Part shown: positions 25,884 through 34,906 of the stretch, in pieces
How the letters are laid out: every line of letters starts with the position of its first letter
Position numbering within the stretch: the stretch's first letter is position 1
Assembly (NCBI GenBank): GCA_016933415.1
Contig: JAFGAX010000033.1
Coordinates: forward strand, 1-37,315
Length of the DNA stretch: 37,315 nucleotides
Direction: 5' to 3'
DNA from: a bacterium
Lineage (GTDB): Bacteria > Zhuqueibacterota > QNDG01 > DTFT01
Notes under the pieces: generated by a model
Database searches by the model: none
What the model was told of the DNA's origin: nothing
The model's input: the letters and a program-made list of their open reading frames with translations, nothing else
Position numbers and translations under genes: made by a program

Positions 25884-28664
25884 TTACTTTTTATTTTTTC
25901 TGCTTGATTTTTTCTTCGCCGTTTTCTTCGCGGCTTTTTTTACGGCTTTTGCCGGACGGCTCTTGATCGACGCCTGGGCCGCGGCCAGACGCGCGATCGG
26001 CACCCGGTACGGGGAGCAGGAGACGTAATTCATCCCCACCTTGTGGCAGAATCCCACCGAAGAAGGCTCTCCTCCGTGTTCGCCGCAGATGCCGACTTTC
26101 AGGCCCGCCCGCGTCTTCCGGCCCCGCTCGATGCCGATCTGAATGAGTTCGCCGATGCCTTCCTGGTCCAGCACCTGGAACGGATCGACGGGCAGGATAC
26201 GTTTTTCGACATAGTCCGGGACGAACCCGCCGATGTCGTCGCGAGAGAAACCGAAGCCCATCTGGGTCAGATCATTGGTGCCGTACGAGAAAAACTCCGC
26301 GGTTTCGGCGATTTTACCCGCGGTCAAAGCGGCGCGCGGGATTTCGATCATCGTTCCGTACATGTACTTGAAGCTCTTCAGGCCGACTTTGGCGCAGACT
26401 TCGCCGTAGATCTTTTCCACGATGACTTTCTGATCGTCCAGCTCCTTGACGGAGCAGACCACCGGGACCATGATTTCAGGGAAGACACGCTTGCCTTCGA
26501 GGATCAGTTCAGCCGAGGCTTCGAGTATCGCACGCACCTGCATCTCGGTGATTTCCGGGTAGGTCACGCCCAGGCGGACGCCGCGGTGTCCCATCATGGG
26601 GTTCGACTCATGCAGCGTGTCCGCCCGCTTGTTCAGCTCATCCGCGGAGATACCGAGGCTGGCCGCCAGTTCGGCGCGTTTTTCGGCTTCATGCGGCACG
26701 AACTCGTGAAGCGGGGGGTCCAGCAGCCGAATGGTGACCGGAAGGCCGTCCATCACCTCGAGGGTCGCCTTGATGTCCCGCTTGACATAGGGAAAGAGCT
26801 CGTCCAGCGCGCGGCGGCGTTCCTCCACGGAATGCGAGACGATCATCTTGCGCAGGCAGAACAGCGGGGCCTCGGAGTTTTTTCCGTAGAACATGTGCTC
26901 AGTCCTGAAAAGGCCGATACCCTCGGCGCCGAATTCAAGCGCTTTCCTGGCGTCGTCGGGCGTGTCCGCGTTCGTGCGTACATTCATGGTGCGGAATTTG
27001 TCGACCAGCTTCATGAACTGGACGAATCGCGGATTTTCGGCGGCGCTGATCATCGCCAGTTCACCGGCATAGACGTAACCGCGCGTGCCGTTGAGGGTGA
27101 GCGTGTCGCCCTCGACGAACGTACGGCCGTCCACGGTCATGGTCTTGGCGTGAACGTTGATGTCCAGCGAACTGCAGCCCACGATGCAGCACTTGCCCCA
27201 ACCGCGCGCCACCAGCGCCGCATGGGAGGTCATGCCGCCCCGTCCGGTGAGAATGCCCTGCGCCGCGCGCATGCCCTCGACGTCCTCGGGATTCGTCTCC
27301 TCGCGGACCAGAATGACCTTGCGGCCCTGCTTGCCCCATTCCACGGCGTCGGCGGCCGTGAAAACGATCTGTCCGAAGGCGCCGCCGGGACCGGCCGGGA
27401 GGCCTTTGGCGATGGGGGTGTTGGTCTTTTCTGCGGAGGGATCCACGATCGGATGCAGCAGTTCATCCAGCTGATTCGGAGACAGGCGGAGGACGGCTTC
27501 CGATTCGGTGATGCGCTTCTCCTGGAGCATGTCCATGGCCATGTTCAGGGCCGCCGTGCCGGTCCGCTTCCCGACGCGGCACTGCAGCATCCACAGGCGG
27601 CCTTCCTGAATCGTGAATTCGATGTCGAGCATGTCCCGGTAGTGCTTTTCCAGGTTCAGCCGGATCCGGTCCAATTCCTTGTACGTTTTGGGCATGGCCG
27701 TTTCGAGGGAGGACAGGTGCCGGTTCTGTTCGTTCTTGGTGTCCTCGTTCAGCGGTGACGGGGTGCGGATGCCGGCGACCACGTCCTCGCCCTGGGCGTT
27801 GACGAGCCATTCTCCGTAGAATTTATTGTCTCCGTTGGCCGGGTTGCGCGTGAAGGCCACGCCGGTCGCCGAGGTGTCGCCCATGTTGCCGAACACCATG
27901 GCCTGAACGTTCACCGCGGTGCCCCATTCGTCCGGAATGCCTTCGATCCGCCGGTAGGCCACGGCGCGGCGGCCGTTCCAGCTCTGGAACACGGCGCCGA
28001 TACCGCCCCACAACTGCTGAATCGGATCGTCCGGAAAAGGTTTTCCGAGAACATCCTGCACCTTGGCCTTGAAGATCTCCACCAGACGCTTCAGGTCTTC
28101 GGCCGTCAGGTCGGTGTCCTGCGTCACGCCGCGTTCCGCCTTCATGGCCGCCATTTCCCGCTCGAGCTGGTGGCGGATGCCCTTTCCCTCCTGGGGCTCG
28201 ATGCCGGCCGCTTTTTCCATCACCACGTCAGAATACATCATGATGAGACGCCGGTAGGCGTCGTACACGAACCGGTCGTTTCCCGTCTTCTGAATCAGGC
28301 CCGGAATGGTTTTTGTGGTCAGACCGACGTTCAGAACCGTCTCCATCATGCCGGGCATGGAACTGCGCGCGCCGGACCGGACGGACACCAGAAGCGGATT
28401 CTTGACGTCTCCGAATTTGGCGGCCATGACCCGCTCCATCTTCGCCACGGCGAGTTTGACCTGGCCGGTCAGCTCTTTCGGGTACTTCTTGCCGTTCTTG
28501 TAGTAGTAAGTGCAGACGTCCGTTGTGATGGTGAACCCCGCAGGAACCGGAATGCCAAGGTTGGCCATTTCCGCCAGGTTGGCGCCTTTGCCGCCCAGCA
28601 GTTCCTTCATGTCCGCTTTCCCGTCGGCTTTTCCGCCGCCGAAGGAATAGACGTATTTGGACAT
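25884..28664 (-). CDS. ppdK: Pyruvate, phosphate dikinase with lysine-rich C-terminal tail
   Basis: 926 aa, 'MSKYVYSFGGGKADGKADMKELLGGKGANLAEMANLGIPVPAGFTI', 'GRGGMTSHAALVARGWGKCCIVG' (catalytic His), 'SYGTNDLTQMGFGFSRDD', ending in 'PAKAVKKAAKKTAKKKSSRKNKK'. Good SD (GAGGAGG). Confidence 0.97.
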   Translation of the reverse strand: MSKYVYSFGGGKADGKADMKELLGGKGANLAEMANLGIPVPAGFTITTDVCTYYYKNGKKYPKELTGQVKLAVAKMERVMAAKFGDVKNPLLVSVRSGARSSMPGMMETVLNVGLTTKTIPGLIQKTGNDRFVYDAYRRLIMMYSDVVMEKAAGIEPQEGKGIRHQLEREMAAMKAERGVTQDTDLTAEDLKRLVEIFKAKVQDVLGKPFPDDPIQQLWGGIGAVFQSWNGRRAVAYRRIEGIPDEWGTAVNVQAMVFGNMGDTSATGVAFTRNPANGDNKFYGEWLVNAQGEDVVAGIRTPSPLNEDTKNEQNRHLSSLETAMPKTYKELDRIRLNLEKHYRDMLDIEFTIQEGRLWMLQCRVGKRTGTAALNMAMDMLQEKRITESEAVLRLSPNQLDELLHPIVDPSAEKTNTPIAKGLPAGPGGAFGQIVFTAADAVEWGKQGRKVILVREETNPEDVEGMRAAQGILTGRGGMTSHAALVARGWGKCCIVGCSSLDINVHAKTMTVDGRTFVEGDTLTLNGTRGYVYAGELAMISAAENPRFVQFMKLVDKFRTMNVRTNADTPDDARKALEFGAEGIGLFRTEHMFYGKNSEAPLFCLRKMIVSHSVEERRRALDELFPYVKRDIKATLEVMDGLPVTIRLLDPPLHEFVPHEAEKRAELAASLGISADELNKRADTLHESNPMMGHRGVRLGVTYPEITEMQVRAILEASAELILEGKRVFPEIMVPVVCSVKELDDQKVIVEKIYGEVCAKVGLKSFKYMYGTMIEIPRAALTAGKIAETAEFFSYGTNDLTQMGFGFSRDDIGGFVPDYVEKRILPVDPFQVLDQEGIGELIQIGIERGRKTRAGLKVGICGEHGGEPSSVGFCHKVGMNYVSCSPYRVPIARLAAAQASIKSRPAKAVKKAAKKTAKKKSSRKNKK

Positions 28665-28717
28665 ACGATAACCTCCTCAGATTGATTTTGTTAGGTTGTA
28701 TGCGTAACCGGTTGTGT

Positions 28718-30367
28718 TCATTTTTTCAGGAGCGAATCGTACGATCCGGGGTCCGTGAGCAGGGAAAGCGCTTTCTGGACCACGGCGTCCTCCTGGATCC
28801 CGGCCGCCACCTGCCGGCGGACGCTGAAATACTTGGATACCAGTTCGGACCGCAGCGTTTTACGGATGTCGCCCAGGCTGTTCGCGAACATGTCTTCTTC
28901 GGCGCGGTTCAGGCTTTTCTCCAGAACATCGATGTTCTTGAGGATCTCATTGCCGTAGCCCTTGCGGATGCTTTCGTTCTTCAGGGCGGTGAGCTCTTTT
29001 TCGATCGGGTGACGGTATTCGTACTTTTTCTCGTTCAGGTACCCGCGGAAGGCCTCGAGGATGTCGGATGTCACGGCCACGGTCGAGTCCTTGACCGGGT
29101 GCGTATTGGCGTAGGTGACCGCAAAATTAAAGAAGAGCGATTTGCGGCGGAGATCCCAGTAATAGTCGCTCGCCTCGGGAAGGGGCACAACCAGGTCCGG
29201 AATGATGCCGCCGCCGCCGCTGACCGGCCGGCCGGAGACCGTGCGGAATTCGGCGGCCGGATCGAGATCAGTGGAATCCTCCCAGTCCGAATAATGCTTC
29301 CGCTGAATGCAGCGGCCGCTGGGCGTGTAATACTTGGCCGTGGTGATTTTCAGCGCCGCGTCCGGGGACAGTGGAACCACGGTCTGAACGAGCCCCTTGC
29401 CGAACGTGGTGTCGCCGACGATGATGCCCCGGTCGTGGTCCTGCACGGCTCCGGCCACGATCTCGGAAGCGGAAGCGCTGAAGGCGTTCACGAGAACGAC
29501 GAGGCGGCCCTGCCCGAAAACCGGATCACGCCGCGACCGATGCTGCTGTTCCGCGTCGGGCGTGCGGCCGCGTGTCGAGACGATCGGCGTGTTCCGGGGC
29601 AGGAAGAGTTCGGAGACTTCAACCGCGGCCTCGAGCATGCCGCCCGGATTGGAACGGAGATCGAGCACCAGGGCATTGAGTTCCCCCCGGGTCTTGAGCT
29701 GCTGGATGGCGCGGTCCACTTCGGGTCCGGCGTTTTTGGAGAAGCGGGTGAGCAGTATGTATCCGACGCCGTTTTCCAGAAACCCGGCGTACTGGACGTC
29801 CTCGACGGTGATGCTCTTCCGCACGAGCGTGAATTCCAGCGGCTTGGGCTCGCCGTCCCGCTCGATGGTGAGTGTCACCTCGGTGCCTGCGGGGCCCCGT
29901 ATCTGGCCGACTGTTTTCTCGAATCCGAGGTCTTTCGTCAGCAGGCCGCCCACCTTGAGGATCCGGTCGCCTTCACGGAGGCCCGCCCGGGCGGCCGGAG
30001 TGCCCTGAAAGGGAGGCTCGGCCACGGTCACCACGTTGTTCCGGTAGTTGAGCACCAGGCCGACGCCTTCGTATTTGCCTTCGGTGAGGATTTCCAGCTG
30101 ATCCTTGTCCTCCCGATCGATGTAATTGGTGTAAGGGTCGAGCGTGCCGAGCATCCCGTCGATGCCGGCGCGGAGGAACTTCTGGCTGTCCACCGGGTCG
30201 ACATACCGACGGCTCACCTCCTTGTACACGTTGACCAGAGGCACGAGGCTGTTCTGTATCGAGGCGTACGTGTCCGTGGAGCGGGCCGAGTTGGTCCAGA
30301 GCAGGGCCGCTCCCAGGACCGTCAGGACCAGTATGAGACTCCATTTCATCTGCGTTTGGCGCTGCAT
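28718..30367 (-). CDS. S41-family C-terminal processing peptidase with PDZ domain
   Basis: 549 aa, 'YEGVGLVLNYRNNVVTVAEPPFQGTPAARAGLREGDRILKVGG' (PDZ), 'ALVLDLRSNPGGML', 'VLVNAFSASASEIVAGAVQDHDRGIIVGDTTFGKGLVQTV' (Ser/Lys dyad region). Confidence 0.93.
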   Translation of the reverse strand: MQRQTQMKWSLILVLTVLGAALLWTNSARSTDTYASIQNSLVPLVNVYKEVSRRYVDPVDSQKFLRAGIDGMLGTLDPYTNYIDREDKDQLEILTEGKYEGVGLVLNYRNNVVTVAEPPFQGTPAARAGLREGDRILKVGGLLTKDLGFEKTVGQIRGPAGTEVTLTIERDGEPKPLEFTLVRKSITVEDVQYAGFLENGVGYILLTRFSKNAGPEVDRAIQQLKTRGELNALVLDLRSNPGGMLEAAVEVSELFLPRNTPIVSTRGRTPDAEQQHRSRRDPVFGQGRLVVLVNAFSASASEIVAGAVQDHDRGIIVGDTTFGKGLVQTVVPLSPDAALKITTAKYYTPSGRCIQRKHYSDWEDSTDLDPAAEFRTVSGRPVSGGGGIIPDLVVPLPEASDYYWDLRRKSLFFNFAVTYANTHPVKDSTVAVTSDILEAFRGYLNEKKYEYRHPIEKELTALKNESIRKGYGNEILKNIDVLEKSLNRAEEDMFANSLGDIRKTLRSELVSKYFSVRRQVAAGIQEDAVVQKALSLLTDPGSYDSLLKK

Positions 30368-30399
30368 ATCGTCCCCTTGACGCTTTTAAAGGGTTTCCG

Positions 30400-31770
30400 C
30401 TAGAAACGGATGAGCTTCCACTTGCCGCAGCGGAAGCGGAAATAGTTGATCGTGCTTTTGACGGTTTCATCGACGCCCTGCACGGCCCAGATGCCGACCA
30501 GACCCCAGTGGAGTAAAAAGGTGCCGACCCAGTTGAACCCGATCTCCAGGAGCACGACGGCCACGGCGTTGACGGTCATGATCCATTTCAGGTCGCCGGC
30601 GCCCCGCAGGCTTCCGCCGATGACGGTGTTCATGGCCTTGGGCACCTGAACCAGCGAGAAAACAATGAACGCGGTCCGGAACCCGAAATCCGCGATGAGG
30701 GCGTCCTCGCGCCGGATGAACAGGTGGAGCAGGGGCGCGGAGAATACAATCATGAGAACCAGGATGGACAGGACGGCCAGGAGCGATATCCGGTGCGTCA
30801 TGCGGCCCATGGATTCCGCCGCCGAGTGCTGGTTGGCGCCGATGTTCATGCCCATATGGGTCATGGCCGTGAGGCTGAATCCCATGTACACCATCGATAG
30901 AACGGCCTGGATCCGCAGAAAGACCTGGTGCACGGCCAGGGCGGAGATGCCGATCCACGCCACGTAGCCGGTGACGATGACCTGGCCAGCGGTCCAGACC
31001 AGCTGTTCGACCGTCGTCGGAAATCCGAGCCTGAAGAGCTGTTTGATGCTCTTCCAGTTCGGCCGTGTCATCTCGTGGACGGATAGGTACAGCGTCGACG
31101 TCGGCCTGCGGAGGGACAGGAGCGTGATCATCAATCCGAGCGAATGGGAAATGCCGACCGCGATCGCGGCGCCCCGGACTTCCAGGCGCGGCATGCCGAA
31201 GAGGCCGTAGATGAGGATGGGCGTCAGCAGAATGTTGGTCAGGTTCAGGGTGATGTTGATGACCATGGACAGACGCGTGTCGCCCGTCCCGCGGATCATG
31301 GAGACGGCCAGAAAATTCGTGATGATGATCGGCGCGAAAAAAGAGACGATTTTGAGGTACTGGATTCCGGAATCGATGCCCGAGATGTACGATTCGCCCG
31401 CATTCATCATCTCCTGCTCCCGGATGATCCGGAACAGGGCCGGGGATCCGAAATACCAGAGCAGGCCGATCAGGAATGAAAAGATCAGGCCGGACATGAG
31501 CGTCTGGCCGAGGATGTGATTCGCCCCCCATCGGTCTTTTGATCCGAGATGGCGGTTGATGAGAATGATGGCGCCCATCACGAATGTCAGCATCAGCGTG
31601 ATGGTCAGCATGATGATCTGCAGGGCGAATCCCACGCCTCCCAGCGCCGCGGCGCTGAGCCGCCCGATGAACACAGCCTCCACCAGCCACATGACGGGCT
31701 GGGAAGCCAGATCCAGCGCGGCTGGAACCGAAGTCTTGAGAATGTTAAAAATGGAACCGCGTCGCCTCAA
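30400..31770 (-). CDS. MATE-family multidrug/solute exporter
   Basis: 456 aa multi-pass membrane protein, 'MWLVEAVFIGRLSAAALGGVGFALQIIMLTITLMLTFVMGAIILINRHLG', 'FFAPIIITNFLAVSMIRGTGDTRLSMVINI'. Confidence 0.9.
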   Translation of the reverse strand: MRRRGSIFNILKTSVPAALDLASQPVMWLVEAVFIGRLSAAALGGVGFALQIIMLTITLMLTFVMGAIILINRHLGSKDRWGANHILGQTLMSGLIFSFLIGLLWYFGSPALFRIIREQEMMNAGESYISGIDSGIQYLKIVSFFAPIIITNFLAVSMIRGTGDTRLSMVINITLNLTNILLTPILIYGLFGMPRLEVRGAAIAVGISHSLGLMITLLSLRRPTSTLYLSVHEMTRPNWKSIKQLFRLGFPTTVEQLVWTAGQVIVTGYVAWIGISALAVHQVFLRIQAVLSMVYMGFSLTAMTHMGMNIGANQHSAAESMGRMTHRISLLAVLSILVLMIVFSAPLLHLFIRREDALIADFGFRTAFIVFSLVQVPKAMNTVIGGSLRGAGDLKWIMTVNAVAVVLLEIGFNWVGTFLLHWGLVGIWAVQGVDETVKSTINYFRFRCGKWKLIRF

Positions 31771-33083
31771 TCGTAATACTCCAGACCGAGATGCGTGATC
31801 AGTTCCTCGCCCTTCAGGTGCCGGAGCGTGTTCTTCAGCTTCATGAGCTGAATGAAGATGTCATGCTCCGGGTACAGTCCGGGGGCGGTCATAGGGCTCT
31901 TGAAGTAGAAAGACAGCCACTCCTGGACGCCGCGCATGCCGGCGCGCTGCGCCAGGTCGCCGAACAGGACGAGGTCCAGCACGATGGGCGCGGCCAGAAT
32001 GGAGTCGCGGCACAGAAAGTTCACCTTGATCTGCATGGGATACCCCATCCAGCCGAAGATATCGATGTTGTCCCACGATTCCTTGTTGTCCCCGCGGGGC
32101 GGGTAGTAGTTGATGCGGACCTTGTGGTAGAAATCCTTGTAAAGCTCGGGATAGACTTTCGGCTGAAGGATGTATTCCAGGACGGAGAGCTTCGATTCCT
32201 CCTTGGTTTTGAAAGACTCCGGATCATCGAGCACCTCGCCGTCCCGGTTCCCGAGGATGTTGGTGGAGAACCAGCCGTTCAATCCGAGCATGCGCGCCTT
32301 GAAACCGGGGGCCAGGATGGTCTTCATGAGGGTCTGGCCGGACTTGAAATCCTTTCCGCCCACCGGCACGCTGTTGTTCCGGGCCAGGTCCATCAGCGCC
32401 GGGATGTCGACGGTCAGGTTGGGGGCGCCGTTGAAGAAGGGGACTCCGGATTTCAGGGCCGCATAGGCATAGACCATCGAGTTGGGAATCGCTTCGTCGT
32501 TCGCAGCCAGGCCCTTTTCGAATTTCTCAATCGTGGAATGCACGTCCTGCGGCTTGATGAAGATCTCCGTCGAAGCGCACCAGATCATCAGGAGCCGATC
32601 GGCGTTTTCGCGCTTCTTGAAGGACGCGATGTCTTCCATCACCTGTTCGGCCAGCGCCATCTTGCTGGCGGCCTTTTTCACCCAGGTGCCGTTGAGGCGC
32701 TTCACGTATTTCTGGTCGAACACCGCCTTCATCGGCTTGATCGATTCCAGGCCTTTTTTCAGCGGCAGCAGGTCTTTTTCTTCCAGAACGCCGGCCTTGC
32801 GGGCCGACTCGTACGCGTCGTCCTCGATGGGGTCCCATGCGCCGAACACCAGGTCCTCCAGCCGGGCCAGGGGTATGAAATCCTTGATCATCGGCGTGCG
32901 GTTGTCGGTCCGCTTGCCGAGACGGATGGTGCCCATCTGCGTCAGGGAACCGTACGGCGGGGTGTGGCCGTTGAGGATCGCCTGTACGCCGGCGATGAAG
33001 GTGGTGGAGACGGCGCCCAGTCCGGGAATGAGAACTCCAAGTTTCCCCTTGGGCTCGGTGATTTTCGCGTTTTTATCGATCAA
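31767..33083 (-). CDS. ino1: myo-Inositol-1(3)-phosphate synthase
   Basis: 438 aa, 'KLGVLIPGLGAVSTTFIAGVQAIL', 'VPVGGKDFKSGQTLMKTILAPGFKARMLGLNGWFSTNILGNRDGEVLDDPESFKTKEESKLSVLEYIL', 'LCRDSILAAPIVLDLVLFGDLA'. Confidence 0.95.
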   Translation of the reverse strand: MIDKNAKITEPKGKLGVLIPGLGAVSTTFIAGVQAILNGHTPPYGSLTQMGTIRLGKRTDNRTPMIKDFIPLARLEDLVFGAWDPIEDDAYESARKAGVLEEKDLLPLKKGLESIKPMKAVFDQKYVKRLNGTWVKKAASKMALAEQVMEDIASFKKRENADRLLMIWCASTEIFIKPQDVHSTIEKFEKGLAANDEAIPNSMVYAYAALKSGVPFFNGAPNLTVDIPALMDLARNNSVPVGGKDFKSGQTLMKTILAPGFKARMLGLNGWFSTNILGNRDGEVLDDPESFKTKEESKLSVLEYILQPKVYPELYKDFYHKVRINYYPPRGDNKESWDNIDIFGWMGYPMQIKVNFLCRDSILAAPIVLDLVLFGDLAQRAGMRGVQEWLSFYFKSPMTAPGLYPEHDIFIQLMKLKNTLRHLKGEELITHLGLEYYD

Positions 33084-33107
33084 GGCATCCTCCTTTTGGA
33101 TGACAGG

Positions 33108-33467
33108 TCAGGGTTTTATCGGGCGGATCCGGTTTTTTTCGTCCACATGGACGATGACCGGCTGGAGACGGCGGGCGGTTTCCGTATCCGCCCAGGTGTA
33201 CGACAGAATGATGACCGGATCACCGGCCTGGGCCAGACGCGCGAGCGCGCCGTTGAGAACCACTTCGCCGGTGTTTCGGCCGCCGCGGATCACGTAGGTC
33301 TCTGCGCGCGAACCGTTGGCCAGGTTCAGAACATGCACCTGTTCGTTCGGAAGAAGATCCGCGGCATCCATGATCGCTTCGTCGATGGCGATGCTGCCTT
33401 CATAAGACAGATCCGCGCCGGTAACGACGGCGCGGTGTATTTTCGATTTGAGCATCAGGCGGTTCAT
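33108..33467 (-). CDS. panD: Aspartate 1-decarboxylase
   Basis: 119 aa, 'MLKSKIHRAVVTGADLSYEGSIAIDEAIMDAADLLPNEQVHVLNLANGSRAETYVI' with the Gly-Ser self-cleavage site. Confidence 0.96.
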   Translation of the reverse strand: MNRLMLKSKIHRAVVTGADLSYEGSIAIDEAIMDAADLLPNEQVHVLNLANGSRAETYVIRGGRNTGEVVLNGALARLAQAGDPVIILSYTWADTETARRLQPVIVHVDEKNRIRPIKP

Positions 33468-33479
33468 CGGTCCTGCCCC

Positions 33480-34109
33480 TCAGGGAGACGTGGACGCGGC
33501 CCGTTTCCGCTCCTCGTTCCGAACGTGCAGGAGACGGATGAAGACGGTGACATTCGAGAGAACCGCGATGATCCAGACGGACACGACCAGGGCCGCGGGA
33601 TGCAGAATGCCGCCTGCCGCGATCAGAATGAGACGCTCGGGCCTCTGCAAAATGCCGACCTTGCAATCGAATCCCAGGCCCTCGGCGCGGGCGCGGACAT
33701 AACTCACCATGAGCGAACCCCCGAGAGCCACGGCTACGGCCAGGGTCGTCAGAAACCGTTCCTGCCGGACGAAGAAGTAAGCCATGCCGAAAAAGATCAG
33801 GGCCTCGGAATAGCGGTCGAGAGTGGAATCCAGCACGGCGCCGAATTTCGTGACTTTTCCGCTCTGGCGAGCGAGCTTGCCGTCAACGGTGTCGAAAAAG
33901 CCGGCGAGAAGCACGAGCAGTGCAGCGATCCGGAAAGAGCCCGAGGCCATGAAAACGGAAGCCACGGCGCTGACGATCAGGCCCAGGACGGTGAATGTGT
34001 TCGGATGCATGTCCCATCGGGTCAGCAGGCGGATGAAAGGGGAGACCGCGCGGGCGTAACCGTCCTTGAGAGAATCGGGAATGGCTTCGCGGTCGATGAT
34101 TTGTGTCAT
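33480..34109 (-). CDS. CDP-alcohol phosphatidyltransferase, PIPS-like (putative phosphatidylinositol-phosphate synthase)
   Basis: Motif 'DTVDGKLARQSGKVTKFGAVLDSTLDR' fits D-x2-DG-x2-AR-x8-G-x3-D-x3-D. 'YVRARAEGLGFDCKVGILQRPERLIL' and 'DSTLDRYSEALIF' resemble PIPS rather than PgsA. Encoded next to panD/ino1. Confidence 0.8.
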   Translation of the reverse strand: MTQIIDREAIPDSLKDGYARAVSPFIRLLTRWDMHPNTFTVLGLIVSAVASVFMASGSFRIAALLVLLAGFFDTVDGKLARQSGKVTKFGAVLDSTLDRYSEALIFFGMAYFFVRQERFLTTLAVAVALGGSLMVSYVRARAEGLGFDCKVGILQRPERLILIAAGGILHPAALVVSVWIIAVLSNVTVFIRLLHVRNEERKRAASTSP

Positions 34110-34804
34110 GATTTTTGTTCCCTGTCCAGGTGACCGTGTATGATGAGAACGAATTCGCCGAGAATCCGGCGGCCGGAGAAAAAGGCGATCAGTTCCGAGA
34201 TCCGGCCGCGCACCGTCTCCTCGAATTTTTTCGTCAGTTCGCGGCTGACGGATGCGGGCCTGTCGCCCAGTGTCTCCAGTAAATCCTGCAGTGTCCGGAT
34301 CAGCCGGTGCGGTGATTCGTACAGGATGAGCGTCCGGGACTCTTTCGTCAGCTCCCCGAGACGGGTCCGGCGGCCCTTCTTCGCGGGCAGGAATCCTTCG
34401 AAGACGAAACGGTCGGTCGGCAGACCCGAAACGGAAAGAGCCGCAATTGCAGCCGTGGGTCCGGGAATTGGAACCACGGGGATGCGGTTCTCCGCCGCAC
34501 TGCGGACCAGATTGAACGCCGGATCCGAGATTCCCGGAGTGCCGGCGTCCGAAACAACCGCGATGGATTCTCCGTTCAGCAGACGCTGAATGAGACGCGG
34601 GCCGGTTCTTTCCTTATTATAGTCATGATAGCTTTCCAGCCGGTTGCGGATGCCGAAATGTTGCATGAGGATTCCAGTGCGACGTGTATCCTCCGCTGCC
34701 ACAAGATCCGCCTCGGCAAGAATGCGCACGGCTCTCGGCGGCATGTCTTCCAGATTGCCGATCGGGGTGCTGACCAGAAAAAGAGTGCCGATACCGGCCG
34801 GCAC
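34106..34804 (-). CDS. rsmI: 16S rRNA (cytidine1402-2'-O)-methyltransferase
   Basis: 232 aa, 'GTLFLVSTPIGNLEDMPPRAVRILAEADLVAAEDTRRTGILMQHFGI', 'ESIAVVSDAGTPGISDPAFNLV', 'VPIPGPTAAIAALSVSGLPTDRFVFEGFLPAKKGRR'. Confidence 0.96.
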   Translation of the reverse strand: MPAGIGTLFLVSTPIGNLEDMPPRAVRILAEADLVAAEDTRRTGILMQHFGIRNRLESYHDYNKERTGPRLIQRLLNGESIAVVSDAGTPGISDPAFNLVRSAAENRIPVVPIPGPTAAIAALSVSGLPTDRFVFEGFLPAKKGRRTRLGELTKESRTLILYESPHRLIRTLQDLLETLGDRPASVSRELTKKFEETVRGRISELIAFFSGRRILGEFVLIIHGHLDREQKS

Positions 34805-34873
34805 AGTCGTTTCTTTACGATCCTGGATATCCAGAAAGACACTTTCTGTAGAAAAACCGGAAAGCCAGTTTTA

Positions 34874-34902
34874 ATTATAATGAAAATACGGAAGAAAGTC
34901 AA
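34874..34902 (-). promoter_or_regulatory. Near-consensus sigma70-type promoter for the rsmI-to-ppdK unit
   Basis: Minus strand TTGACT (34897-34902), 17-nt spacer, TATAAT (34874-34879), about 70 nt upstream of the rsmI ATG. Confidence 0.75.
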
Positions 34903-34906
34903 GATT

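Noticed and set aside
25884-30403. Long plus-strand ORFs (571 aa at 26043-27758 and 573 aa at 28682-30403) opposite ppdK and the S41 protease
   Set aside because: Antisense shadow ORFs; the sense strand encodes clear PPDK and S41 peptidase.
31791-34133. 780-aa plus-strand ORF antisense to ino1/panD/CDP-alcohol phosphatidyltransferase
   Set aside because: Covers four well-supported minus-strand genes, with no coherent protein family and a GC-driven lack of stops.
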